A DNA stretch of 5,062 nt, taken from assembly GCA_015231395.1 (NCBI GenBank), contig JADGBP010000146.1:1209-6270 (forward strand), written 5' to 3'. Each line of letters starts with the position of its first letter. Position 1 is the first letter of the stretch. The DNA is from Desulfamplus sp. (GTDB taxonomy: Bacteria > Desulfobacterota > Desulfobacteria > Desulfobacterales > Desulfobacteraceae). The notes under the pieces are model-generated. The model was not told where the DNA came from. It was given only the letters and a program-made list of their open reading frames with translations, and did not search any database. A program made the position numbers and the translations under genes. This document shows positions 1-5,062 of this stretch, piece by piece.

Positions 1-552
1 GTTTTAACAATAACCAGTAGCAACATTGAAATGGAAGTTGTCTTTGACCAAGAACCACCACCCCCTTTGCCTTTAACATTAGTGCTTGCCCTCCCAAGAC
101 CCAAAATGCTCAGACGGATTTTGCAGTCAGTTGCTTCCCTTGGCATCAAAAAGATTTATTTGACTAACTCATGGCGTGTTGAAAAATCCTTCTGGTCATC
201 TGTTTTTCTTGAATCGGAAAGGCTAAAAAATGAGTTAATACTTGGTCTTGAACAGACTAAAGATACCGTGATGCCGGAAATTCATTTAAAACGACTTTTT
301 AAGCCATTTGTCACGGAAGAGCTTTCAATGCTTGCGGATACTAATTTATGTATCACCGCCCATCCGGGAGGTATTGTCCCATGTCCTGAAGGAATTACCC
401 AAAGTGCTATTCTTGTGATGGGTCCGGAAGGCGGCTTTATTGATATTGAGGTTGAAACTTTGGAGCGGGCAGGCTTTACAACGGTAAATATTGGCAGGAG
501 AATTCTTAGGCTTGAAACAGCAGTGCCGTTCATTGTATCAAAACTGTTTTAA
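1..552 (+). CDS. rsmE: 16S rRNA (uracil-1498-N3)-methyltransferase RsmE, C-terminal part (5' end outside window)
   Basis: RsmE uses S-adenosylmethionine to methylate U1498 of 16S rRNA in the cytoplasm. The frame is open from the first base of the window, so the gene starts upstream. About 183 residues are present against a usual 230-250; the missing part is most of the N-terminal PUA-like domain. Visible hallmarks of the SPOUT (trefoil-knot) methyltransferase domain are GPEGGF (421-438), followed by an ..E...L..AGF stretch, and the family's terminal signature NIGRRILRLETA (487-522), which lines the cofactor pocket. The segment LVLALPRPKMLRRILQSVASLGIKKI is the RsmE linker and start of the catalytic domain. 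The in-frame ATG at 31 is internal, not the start. The stop TAA (550-552) lies inside the convergent protease gene, overlapping it by 23 bp. No intrinsic terminator is visible after it. The family call is firm. Confidence 0.93.
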   Translation, partial: VLTITSSNIEMEVVFDQEPPPPLPLTLVLALPRPKMLRRILQSVASLGIKKIYLTNSWRVEKSFWSSVFLESERLKNELILGLEQTKDTVMPEIHLKRLFKPFVTEELSMLADTNLCITAHPGGIVPCPEGITQSAILVMGPEGGFIDIEVETLERAGFTTVNIGRRILRLETAVPFIVSKLF

Positions 553-1888
553 TATGACGCATTTTAAAAAACCGACTTTTTACGAGACCATTACAACTCA
601 CGAGATTACAAGTAATTATCTGATTCCCAAGAAATACTTTGCCCTCTTTAATAACAAGATTTCTGGTCAGGTCATCAAAAATAATTAACTGCGTTGTGTT
701 TGTAGCCGGCATGACAACTTTTGTTCCATTGACATTATCCTGAAAAGTAACTGTCGCTCCTGAACGTGACACTGAAAACAGTGATGAATCTGCTTGAATG
801 GTGATATTATTATTGCCAGGAAAATTAATGAGCTTGGCATGTGCACCACTTTGAACAGTAAGATTGTTTATCCCCTGACATCCATAAACAATAATATCGC
901 TTCCAGAGTAAATTGTGGTAGGCGTGCTGTCTGTTAATACTACAGGATAACCTATCTGTTGAAGAATCCAATTCCTCATCATGGATATACGGGTATATAC
1001 ACCATAAGCGTCTGGCTGAGCACAGCCATTACCCCAGCTTACAATGCCGGTAAGGACATATCCCCCATCGGGATGTGGAACCACAAGCGGCCCTCCGCTG
1101 TCTCCTTGACAGGCATCTTTGCCACCTTCTGAAAAACCGGCACAAAGCATGTTTTCAGTGATTTCACCTACCCCAAAAACAGAAGCACATTTTTCGTTGG
1201 ATATCAGAGGAATATTCACTTCCTGCAGTTGATCCGGATATGAACGAACCTTAGGTTTTGTCCAGCCCCATCCCATTATTGTTGCCATAACAGTACTTTC
1301 TAATGGCAATTGTTCAGACTCAGGTGATGCCAGAAAATTAATTTTAGGTTGAGAAGATGGTGTTTGAAGTTTGAGCAGTGCAACATCATTGTTTGTCCAG
1401 TAAGCATCATAGTCTGGGTGGATAATGACTTTCTCAACTTTAATCCGTTCATAAGTATCAGGAGTGGCTTTTAAATTCACCACACCAAGAACCACATCAA
1501 TAGTCTCAGCTTTAACCGGTATAACGCTGTCATCTTCGCAGGCACAATGTGCCGCAGTAACCACCCATCCTGGAGCTATCAATGTGCCTCCACAAAACTG
1601 ACCATAAGAAATATCTTGTTCACTGCTGTCAACAAGAGCCGCGATCCAGGGATATTTTGTTGGATCAGTTACAGAGCCGCCTCCAACAATACGTGTTTGA
1701 TTGTATGCAATATTTGGAGATGGCTCAAAAGTTTTTGGAGGCTGCTCAAGAGTATTTGGAGACGGATTAAGATCCGTCTCTGTTTGAGATATGTCCTGTG
1801 CAAAAGCGACTGAGGGGAATGTTGATATCTGAGAAGAGAACCCTGATATCAGGAATAGCAGCAGAAATATACAGAACAATCTTCTCAT
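530..1888 (-). CDS. Secreted trypsin-like serine protease (peptidase family S1) with C-terminal beta-rich domain
   Basis: A 452-residue exported endopeptidase. Residues 1-30 are a Sec signal peptide (MRR, a hydrophobic core, then AFA before Q31). Residues 31-66 are a Pro-rich propeptide. The zymogen cleavage site is R66|I67-VGG. The catalytic triad is intact: H114 in TAAHC, D168 in NNDVALL, S264 in GDSGGP. D258, six residues before the serine, with G286 and G296, predicts cleavage after Arg or Lys. Six cysteines match the classical S1 bonds (C99-C115, C234-C249, C260-C289). The S1 domain ends near residue 312. Residues about 315-426 form a Ser/Asn/Val-rich, probably beta-stranded domain ending LVIKEGKVFLGNQII, a type I associate with C-termini of large secreted bacterial proteins. 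The start is supported by AGGAG 7 nt upstream. It probably shares an operon with the upstream DHH gene. The family is certain; the substrate is unknown. Confidence 0.95.
   Translation of the reverse strand: MRRLFCIFLLLFLISGFSSQISTFPSVAFAQDISQTETDLNPSPNTLEQPPKTFEPSPNIAYNQTRIVGGGSVTDPTKYPWIAALVDSSEQDISYGQFCGGTLIAPGWVVTAAHCACEDDSVIPVKAETIDVVLGVVNLKATPDTYERIKVEKVIIHPDYDAYWTNNDVALLKLQTPSSQPKINFLASPESEQLPLESTVMATIMGWGWTKPKVRSYPDQLQEVNIPLISNEKCASVFGVGEITENMLCAGFSEGGKDACQGDSGGPLVVPHPDGGYVLTGIVSWGNGCAQPDAYGVYTRISMMRNWILQQIGYPVVLTDSTPTTIYSGSDIIVYGCQGINNLTVQSGAHAKLINFPGNNNITIQADSSLFSVSRSGATVTFQDNVNGTKVVMPATNTTQLIIFDDLTRNLVIKEGKVFLGNQIITCNLVSCNGLVKSRFFKMRHIKTVLIQ
1706..1768 (-). repeat. Three in-frame 21-bp imperfect tandem repeats in the protease propeptide
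   Basis: Protease residues 41-61 read as three 7-residue units: NPSPNTL, EQPPKTF and EPSPNIA. The DNA shows the same 21-base periodicity, with recurrent TTTGGAG/CTCAA blocks on the plus strand. The Pro-rich repeats form a flexible spacer between the signal peptide and the activation site at R66. The period is a multiple of three, so copy-number change would keep the frame. Confidence 0.6.
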
Positions 1889-1895
1889 TTTAAAA

Positions 1896-1900
1896 CTCCT
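1896..1900 (-). promoter_or_regulatory. Ribosome binding site of the protease gene
   Basis: AGGAG on the minus strand, 7 nt before the ATG at 1888. This spacing supports the annotated start, which gives a typical signal peptide beginning MRRLF. The site lies inside the -1-frame extension of the upstream DHH gene, so translation of that extension would pass over it. Confidence 0.8.
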
Positions 1901-1911
1901 TTATTACATAG

Positions 1912-1992
1912 TTTTTCAAGCATCTGCCCAATCAGCTCTTTTTTTTCAAGCATCTGCTTAATCAGCTCTTTTTTTCAAGCATCTGCTTAATC
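1912..1992 (-). repeat. Three-copy 29/30-bp tandem repeat spanning the 3' end of the DHH gene and the spacer before the protease
   Basis: Read on the minus strand, the unit begins GATTAAGCAGATGCTTG, continues with an A-run and ends GAGCT. Copy 1 is 1964-1992 (29 bp, 7 A), copy 2 is 1934-1963 (30 bp, 8 A), and copy 3 is 1912-1933 (partial, 22 bp, with GGG for AAG). Copies 1 and 2 are otherwise identical, which points to recent duplication. In one frame all three encode a 10-residue amphipathic repeat, [DE]LI(K/G)QMLEK(K/L). Only copy 1 lies within the DHH gene as read without a frameshift. Confidence 0.9.
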
Positions 1993-2885
1993 AGATCATC
2001 CAGAACCTCATCAGCTTTTTCAATTGGAATCTGGCAGGTACCAACTTTTTTATGTCCTCCTCCTCCATATTTGAGCATCAATGAGCCAATATCAGTGGTG
2101 CAGCTTTTATTTATGATACTGTATCCACAGGTCATGACAATATTCTGTCGCTGAAATCCCCATACTACTTGAATCGAGACATTCTGTTCCGGATAAAGGC
2201 TGTAAAGAACAAAGCGGTTACCTGTATAGATTTCTTCCTGATTCCTTAAATCCAGTAGAATCACATTACCCTTTATGGTTGTATTGGCACGCACCATATC
2301 TTTAAACAGGCTGTCCTGTTCAAAATAACGACGGGTACGCTCCTTTACATCTTCAATTTCAAGAATATCATCAACGGTTTTTTGTCGGCAATACTCAATC
2401 ATATCCATCATAAGCTGATAATTGCTTATGCGGTAATCGCGGTAACGACCAAGTCCGGTTCTGGGATCCATAACAAATGACAATAAATCCCAACCTTTGG
2501 GATTTATAATTTCATCCAATGTGAAATTACCGGAATCTGCCTTATCAACAGCCTTAACAAGGTTATTCAGATGGGGATTGGCAAACTCCTTTTCTCCTCC
2601 GTAATACTCGTAAATTACTCGGGCGGCACTTAAGGCGGAAGTGTCGCTTACCCCACTATATTTGCCATAAGCCTGTCTTTCTGTTTCGCTTGAGTGGTGA
2701 TCAAACCATAGTCCACAACCTTTTACATAGGGAATATTGGCAAGAATATCATTTTTATTTACTTCAATTTTTTCATCCTGAATATCCTTGGGATGAACAA
2801 ATTTTATATCATCAATCACGCCCTTTTCTTTTAGAAGTGCAGCACATCCCAGACCATCAAAATCTGAACGGGTTAAAAGTCTCAT
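1962..2885 (-). CDS. DHH/DHHA1-family phosphoesterase (exopolyphosphatase-like / NrnA-like)
   Basis: A cytoplasmic metal-dependent phosphoesterase of the DHH superfamily, the group of RecJ, NrnA and exopolyphosphatase-like proteins. Numbered from the ATG at 2891, motif I is SDFDG (D10, D12), the DHH signature is D64-H65-H66, and a further metal-ligand motif is D116-K-A-D119. The DHHA1 substrate-binding domain carries GGGGH (276-280) near the C-terminus. No membrane or export signal is seen, and the length (about 307) fits stand-alone members. I prefer the start at 2885 (MRLLTRSDFDG): AGGAG lies 7 nt before it but only 1 nt before the ATG at 2891. The gene stops within a tandem repeat, and a -1 shift at the A7G run would extend it to 1885. 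The substrate (polyphosphate, oligonucleotides or a cyclic dinucleotide product) cannot be decided from sequence. It is followed 73 nt later by the protease gene. Confidence 0.9.
   Translation of the reverse strand: MRLLTRSDFDGLGCAALLKEKGVIDDIKFVHPKDIQDEKIEVNKNDILANIPYVKGCGLWFDHHSSETERQAYGKYSGVSDTSALSAARVIYEYYGGEKEFANPHLNNLVKAVDKADSGNFTLDEIINPKGWDLLSFVMDPRTGLGRYRDYRISNYQLMMDMIEYCRQKTVDDILEIEDVKERTRRYFEQDSLFKDMVRANTTIKGNVILLDLRNQEEIYTGNRFVLYSLYPEQNVSIQVVWGFQRQNIVMTCGYSIINKSCTTDIGSLMLKYGGGGHKKVGTCQIPIEKADEVLDDLIKQMLEKKS
1968..1975 (-). other. Candidate -1 frameshift or slippage site (A7G) one codon before the DHH stop
   Basis: The minus-strand reading is GAA AAA AAG AGC TGA. It contains A AAA AAG, the heptamer used for programmed -1 frameshifting in E. 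coli dnaX, in the matching frame. A -1 shift, or one extra A by polymerase slippage, changes AGC TGA into GAG CTG and opens 27 more codons. These end with a TGA at 1887-1885 that overlaps the protease ATG. No strong stimulatory stem-loop or upstream Shine-Dalgarno-like element is evident; only a weak AAGC/GCTT hairpin follows. A real one-base deletion or a sequencing error would look the same. Confidence 0.45.
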
Positions 2886-2892
2886 ACTCATG

Positions 2893-2897
2893 CTCCT
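2893..2897 (-). promoter_or_regulatory. Ribosome binding site of the DHH gene (decides the start)
   Basis: AGGAG on the minus strand. It is 1 nt from the ATG at 2891 and 7 nt from the ATG at 2885. Normal spacing therefore favours the second ATG, giving a product beginning MRLLTRSDFDG. Confidence 0.75.
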
Positions 2898-2912
2898 TTT
2901 TTTATAAGTATT

Positions 2913-2940
2913 GTGAATATCTAAAAGTGAATATCAGAAA
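2913..2940. repeat. Tandem 14-bp direct repeat upstream of the DHH gene
   Basis: GTGAATATCTAAAA (2913-2926) is followed directly by GTGAATATCAGAAA (2927-2940), with 12 of 14 bases identical. It lies 16-43 bp upstream of the DHH Shine-Dalgarno. The position would suit a regulator-binding site, but I cannot place a convincing promoter in 2900-3029, so the function is open. Confidence 0.45.
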
Positions 2941-3029
2941 GTCTTGTAAATATTCCGATGATTTAAAATCTTGAATGATGTAACCTACAAAAAAAATATT
3001 ATTTTTGCAACAGATATGAATAAACAAAT

Positions 3030-3063
3030 ACAGGTCATGCATTAAAAACAATACATGACCTGT
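3030..3063 (-). terminator. Rho-independent terminator of the etfBA operon
   Basis: A 14-bp stem (3030-3043 with 3050-3063) encloses a 6-nt loop and lies 58 bp beyond the etfA stop. Read on the minus strand, it is followed by a U-rich ATTTGTTTATT tract. The one non-Watson-Crick position (3040/3053) is a G-U wobble in minus-strand RNA but a C-A mismatch in plus-strand RNA. This independently favours minus-strand function. Confidence 0.8.
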
Positions 3064-3121
3064 GTTGAACACTCAAACAGCTTTTTGAAAACACTAAAGT
3101 AACGGTCTTTCAACCATAAAC

Positions 3122-4081
3122 TTACAATTCTTTAATAGCCTCTGTCAATTCCGGCATAAACTCAAGAATATCTGCAATAATCCCAACATCTGCCACCTGA
3201 AAAATAGGGGCTTTGGGGTTTTTGTTTACAGCAACAATATACGGATTGCCTTTTACGCCGCCCATATGCTGAAAAGAGCCGCTGATACCCATAGCCATAT
3301 AGACTTTAGGTTTAACAGTTTTACCGGATGTTCCAACCTGACGACCTTTTTCAAGCCATTTTGCATCAACAATCGGTCTTGAACACGATACAACAGCTCC
3401 CATTGCTTCAGCAAGCTCTTCAGCAATAGCAATATTTTCTTGTTCCTGAATACCACGTCCAACAGATACAAGAACATCAGACTTTGTGATATCCACATCA
3501 CCAACTTCAGCCTGAATCACTTCAAGAAAGCGTCTTTTTGCTGTAAGATCACCTGCTGGTTTGTCAGTAATTTTTCCGCTTGCGGCAGCATCTACAGGAG
3601 CGAACGCACCGGGACGAATAGTAATTACAGCACCATTGGAAATGTCACATGAAACATGAGTGCTTACTGCCCCGCCAAGTTCCTGTCTGACAAGTTTGAG
3701 CTTTCCGCCTTCAATTCCCTCAAAATCGACAACATCGGCAGCAAACGCAGAATCCATTTTAATGGAAAGTCCCGGACAAAGATCCATGCCAAAAGTGTCA
3801 TGGGGAGCCAAAATAATAGCGGATTTGTCAAGAACATTGCAAAGAGCTTTGCGGACTACTTCGGCATTGGGATATGCAAGAGCTTCGTTGCTAATTTTAA
3901 TGACTTCTGAATATTTTGAAGTTAATGACTGGGCAACTGTATCAAGAACGGCACCAGAACCAGTTACAACGGCTGTTATAGTTGCAGCAGGATCAATTTT
4001 TTTTGCGGCTGCGATATATTCAGACGCAATATCATCAGCTACACCGTTTTTATAAGTAATATATGTAAATATCTGAGTCAT
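3122..4081 (-). CDS. etfA: Electron transfer flavoprotein, alpha subunit
   Basis: The alpha subunit of the soluble ETF heterodimer, which binds the redox-active FAD and shuttles electrons from acyl-CoA dehydrogenase-type enzymes to a membrane ETF oxidoreductase. The 319 residues match the usual 310-330. The N-terminal half is the variable alpha/beta domain. The C-terminal FAD domain is textbook: VGRGI (207-211), SRPIVDAKW (234-242), QVGTSGKTV (248-256), the signature YMAMGISGSFQH (261-272), then VAVNKNPKAPIFQVADVGI (283-301). No N-terminal ferredoxin-like extension is present, unlike some clostridial EtfA proteins. The ATG overlaps the etfB stop as TAATG, with GGGAGG 9 nt upstream, so the subunits should be made in equal amounts. 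The partner dehydrogenase is not in the window. Confidence 0.97.
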   Translation of the reverse strand: MTQIFTYITYKNGVADDIASEYIAAAKKIDPAATITAVVTGSGAVLDTVAQSLTSKYSEVIKISNEALAYPNAEVVRKALCNVLDKSAIILAPHDTFGMDLCPGLSIKMDSAFAADVVDFEGIEGGKLKLVRQELGGAVSTHVSCDISNGAVITIRPGAFAPVDAAASGKITDKPAGDLTAKRRFLEVIQAEVGDVDITKSDVLVSVGRGIQEQENIAIAEELAEAMGAVVSCSRPIVDAKWLEKGRQVGTSGKTVKPKVYMAMGISGSFQHMGGVKGNPYIVAVNKNPKAPIFQVADVGIIADILEFMPELTEAIKEL

Positions 4082-4872
4082 TACGCAAGCCCTCCCTTGC
4101 TTTTGATTCTTTCAATGAGCTGTTTAATTATCTCATCTGTTGAGCCTTCAAGCATTTCAGCACCTTCTCCAAGCACTGGTACAAAATAATCAACCCGTTT
4201 TACCTTTGCACCTGCATCTCCTACAGAAGAAGGGTCAATGCCAAGTGCAGCAGCATCTTTTACAGGAATTTCAACTTGAGCCACTTTTCTGATACCGCGA
4301 ATACCAACATAACGAGGTTCATTAATACCGGTCTGAATGGAAAGAACACAGGGAAGTTCAATTTCATTCATCTCCTGATTTCCGCCTTCAATCTCTCTGC
4401 CCACTTTAATTTTGGTGTCACTTTCAACTTCGATCTTGTTAACCAGTGAAGCATAAGGAAGATCAAGCATGGCAGCAAGCATTCCACCAACCTGACCTGC
4501 AGCTGCATCAGCCTGAGCACCTGTCATAATTAGGTCATATTTCCCTTTTTCGATTTCTGCCTTGAGAATTGAAGCAATGCCTTTACCATCTGAACCTTCA
4601 AAGGCATCATCAGAGAGAAGGATTCCATTGTTGGCTCCCATGGCCATTTCACGTCTCAGTACTTCTTCAGATTCACTGTCGCCAACAGTGACTACAGTGA
4701 CATTGCCGCCTACATTATCTACAATCTGAATAGCCTCTTCAACCGCATAGTTATCCCACTCATTAACGGAATAAACCAAATCATCACGTTCAAGGTCATT
4801 TCCGGCACTGTTCAGCTGAAATTCATTTTCAGCAGTATCCGGAACACGCTTGACACATACCAAAATTTCCAT
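4081..4872 (-). CDS. etfB: Electron transfer flavoprotein, beta subunit
   Basis: The beta subunit of ETF, 263 residues from the chosen start. Landmarks are MEILVCVKRVPDT at the N-terminus, NEWDNYAVEEAI (38-49), AMGANNGI (77-84), GAQADAAAGQVGGM (118-131), the family signature VGREIEGGN (157-165) with P174, and NEPRYVGIRGIRKV (184-197), the docking loop that contacts dehydrogenases. By eye, I191 sits where human ETF-beta has L195. The nucleotide-binding segment lacks the DGDTAQVGP form I associate with electron-bifurcating EtfB, so I infer an AMP-binding, non-bifurcating ETF; this is tentative. The start at 4872 is preferred because GGAGG sits 5 nt before it; an upstream in-frame TTG at 4884 overlaps that site and is unlikely to be used. 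It is first in the operon and couples to etfA through TAATG. Confidence 0.96.
   Translation of the reverse strand: MEILVCVKRVPDTAENEFQLNSAGNDLERDDLVYSVNEWDNYAVEEAIQIVDNVGGNVTVVTVGDSESEEVLRREMAMGANNGILLSDDAFEGSDGKGIASILKAEIEKGKYDLIMTGAQADAAAGQVGGMLAAMLDLPYASLVNKIEVESDTKIKVGREIEGGNQEMNEIELPCVLSIQTGINEPRYVGIRGIRKVAQVEIPVKDAAALGIDPSSVGDAGAKVKRVDYFVPVLGEGAEMLEGSTDEIIKQLIERIKSKGGLA
4085..4100 (-). promoter_or_regulatory. etfA ribosome binding site displayed in a small hairpin loop
   Basis: At the end of etfB the minus strand reads GCAAG, GGAGGG, CTTGC. The 5-bp stem (4085-4089 with 4096-4100) places the etfA Shine-Dalgarno in a 6-nt loop, 4 nt before the TAATG junction begins. The stem falls in codons for the terminal SKGGLA residues of EtfB. 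It could keep the site single-stranded after the etfB ribosome passes; it may also be chance. Confidence 0.45.
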
Positions 4873-4877
4873 TGTTA

Positions 4878-4882
4878 CCTCC
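4878..4882 (-). promoter_or_regulatory. Ribosome binding site of etfB (decides the start)
   Basis: GGAGG on the minus strand, 5 nt before the ATG at 4872. The alternative TTG at 4884 shares bases with this site and has no Shine-Dalgarno of its own, so the four extra N-terminal codons should be discarded. Confidence 0.85.
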
Positions 4883-4890
4883 AAATAAAG

Positions 4891-4928
4891 TTAGATCAAA
4901 CAAGAATTTAGATCAGATAAAATCTGAT
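4891..4928. repeat. TTAGATCA direct repeats and ATCAGAT inverted repeat in the etfBA leader
   Basis: TTAGATCA occurs at 4891-4898 and 4908-4915, 17 bp apart. The second copy overlaps a perfect 7-bp inverted repeat, ATCAGAT (4912-4918) and ATCTGAT (4922-4928), with loop AAA. All lie in the predicted 5' untranslated region, just upstream of the etfB Shine-Dalgarno. They could be a regulator site or a small RNA hairpin. No known riboswitch is recognised. Confidence 0.35.
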
Positions 4929-4979
4929 ATTTGAAACATATACAAAAAAATAAGTAATATATTTTTTTCATTAAGAAAT

Positions 4980-5005
4980 TTCACTGCAACTATAATTGCA
5001 GTGAA
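4980..5005. promoter_or_regulatory. Perfect 10-bp inverted repeat at the predicted etfBA transcription start (operator or 5' stem-loop)
   Basis: TTCACTGCAA (4980-4989) and TTGCAGTGAA (4996-5005) are exact inverted repeats around a 6-bp centre. With the -10 hexamer at 5013-5018, transcription should begin near 5006, so this element starts at +1 or +2. That is a classical repressor-site position and would also put a stem-loop at the extreme 5' end of the mRNA. Alternatively it is a terminator for a gene beyond the window edge, although only a weak ATTTCTT tract follows on the minus strand. Confidence 0.5.
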
Positions 5006-5012
5006 GCTACTT

Positions 5013-5040
5013 ATTATATTTTAAACCATAAACTGGACAA
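5013..5040 (-). promoter_or_regulatory. Probable sigma-70-type promoter of etfBA
   Basis: On the minus strand, TTGTCC (5035-5040; 4 of 6 to TTGACA) is followed after 16 bp by a perfect TATAAT (5013-5018). The predicted start near 5006 gives a leader of about 134 nt. It is the best hexamer pair I found in 4873-5062. The remaining interval contains only A/T-rich tracts and the repeats listed separately. Confidence 0.5.
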
Positions 5041-5062
5041 TAAGTTTTAAGCCAGATGTTGG

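Noticed and set aside
491..688. Plus-strand 65-codon open frame following rsmE
   Set aside because: It lies out of frame over the rsmE end and antisense to the protease tail, has no ribosome binding site, and resembles no protein I know.
1912..1992. CRISPR-like array of about 30-bp repeats
   Set aside because: The copies are directly adjacent with no spacers and overlap a coding frame, so this is a tandem duplication and not a CRISPR array.
2690..2974. Plus-strand 94-codon open frame across the DHH gene start
   Set aside because: It is antisense to conserved DHH motifs and has no start signal; it is a shadow frame.
3660..4055. Plus-strand 131-codon open frame antisense to etfA
   Set aside because: Its low-complexity composition is the mirror of a well-defined etfA, and it has no domain and no ribosome binding site.
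4872..4884. Upstream TTG start adding four residues to EtfB
   Set aside because: The TTG overlaps the GGAGG ribosome binding site that serves the ATG at 4872, and EtfB proteins normally begin directly with M-x-I-L-V.
4944..4968. AT-only inverted repeat (A7TA ... TAT7) in the etfBA leader
   Set aside because: The stem is nine A-T pairs in an A/T-rich tract. It is too weak and too likely by chance to call a terminator.

Overview
The window is AT-rich bacterial chromosomal DNA with five protein genes. Its gene content suggests a Desulfobacterota (former Deltaproteobacteria) anaerobe, probably Desulfobacterales. The grounds are the style of the EtfB/EtfA pair, an exopolyphosphatase-like DHH protein beginning MRLLTRSDFDGLG, and the RsmE variant. 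This assignment comes from recognising protein families and was not tested by any search.

Layout. (1) 1-552, plus strand: the C-terminal part of RsmE, the 16S rRNA m3U1498 methyltransferase, cut by the window start. (2) 530-1888, minus strand: a secreted trypsin-like (S1) serine protease with a signal peptide, a Pro-rich propeptide, a complete catalytic domain and an extra C-terminal beta-rich domain. Its 3' end overlaps rsmE convergently by 23 bp. (3) 1962-2885, minus strand: a cytoplasmic DHH/DHHA1 phosphoesterase directly upstream of the protease, probably in the same operon. (4) 2892-3121: an intergenic region with a tandem 14-bp repeat before the DHH gene and an intrinsic terminator closing the next operon. 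(5) 3122-4872, minus strand: etfB-etfA, translationally coupled by a TAATG overlap and encoding the electron-transfer flavoprotein heterodimer. (6) 4873-5062: the etfBA leader and promoter region, with a perfect inverted repeat at the predicted transcription start.

How they work together. EtfB and EtfA form one flavoprotein that carries electrons between acyl-CoA dehydrogenase-type enzymes and a membrane ETF oxidoreductase; neither partner lies in the window. The DHH protein and the protease have no obvious common pathway: one should act on nucleotides or phosphoesters in the cytoplasm, the other is exported.

The most unusual feature is the DHH-protease junction. The DHH gene ends inside a three-copy 29/30-bp tandem repeat. 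Its A7G run contains the dnaX-type slippery heptamer A AAA AAG, in frame and one sense codon before the stop. The -1 frame stays open for 27 more codons, reads the repeats as a 10-residue peptide repeat, and stops exactly at an ATGA overlap with the protease start. This could be programmed frameshifting with translational coupling, a recent one-base deletion, or a homopolymer sequencing error.
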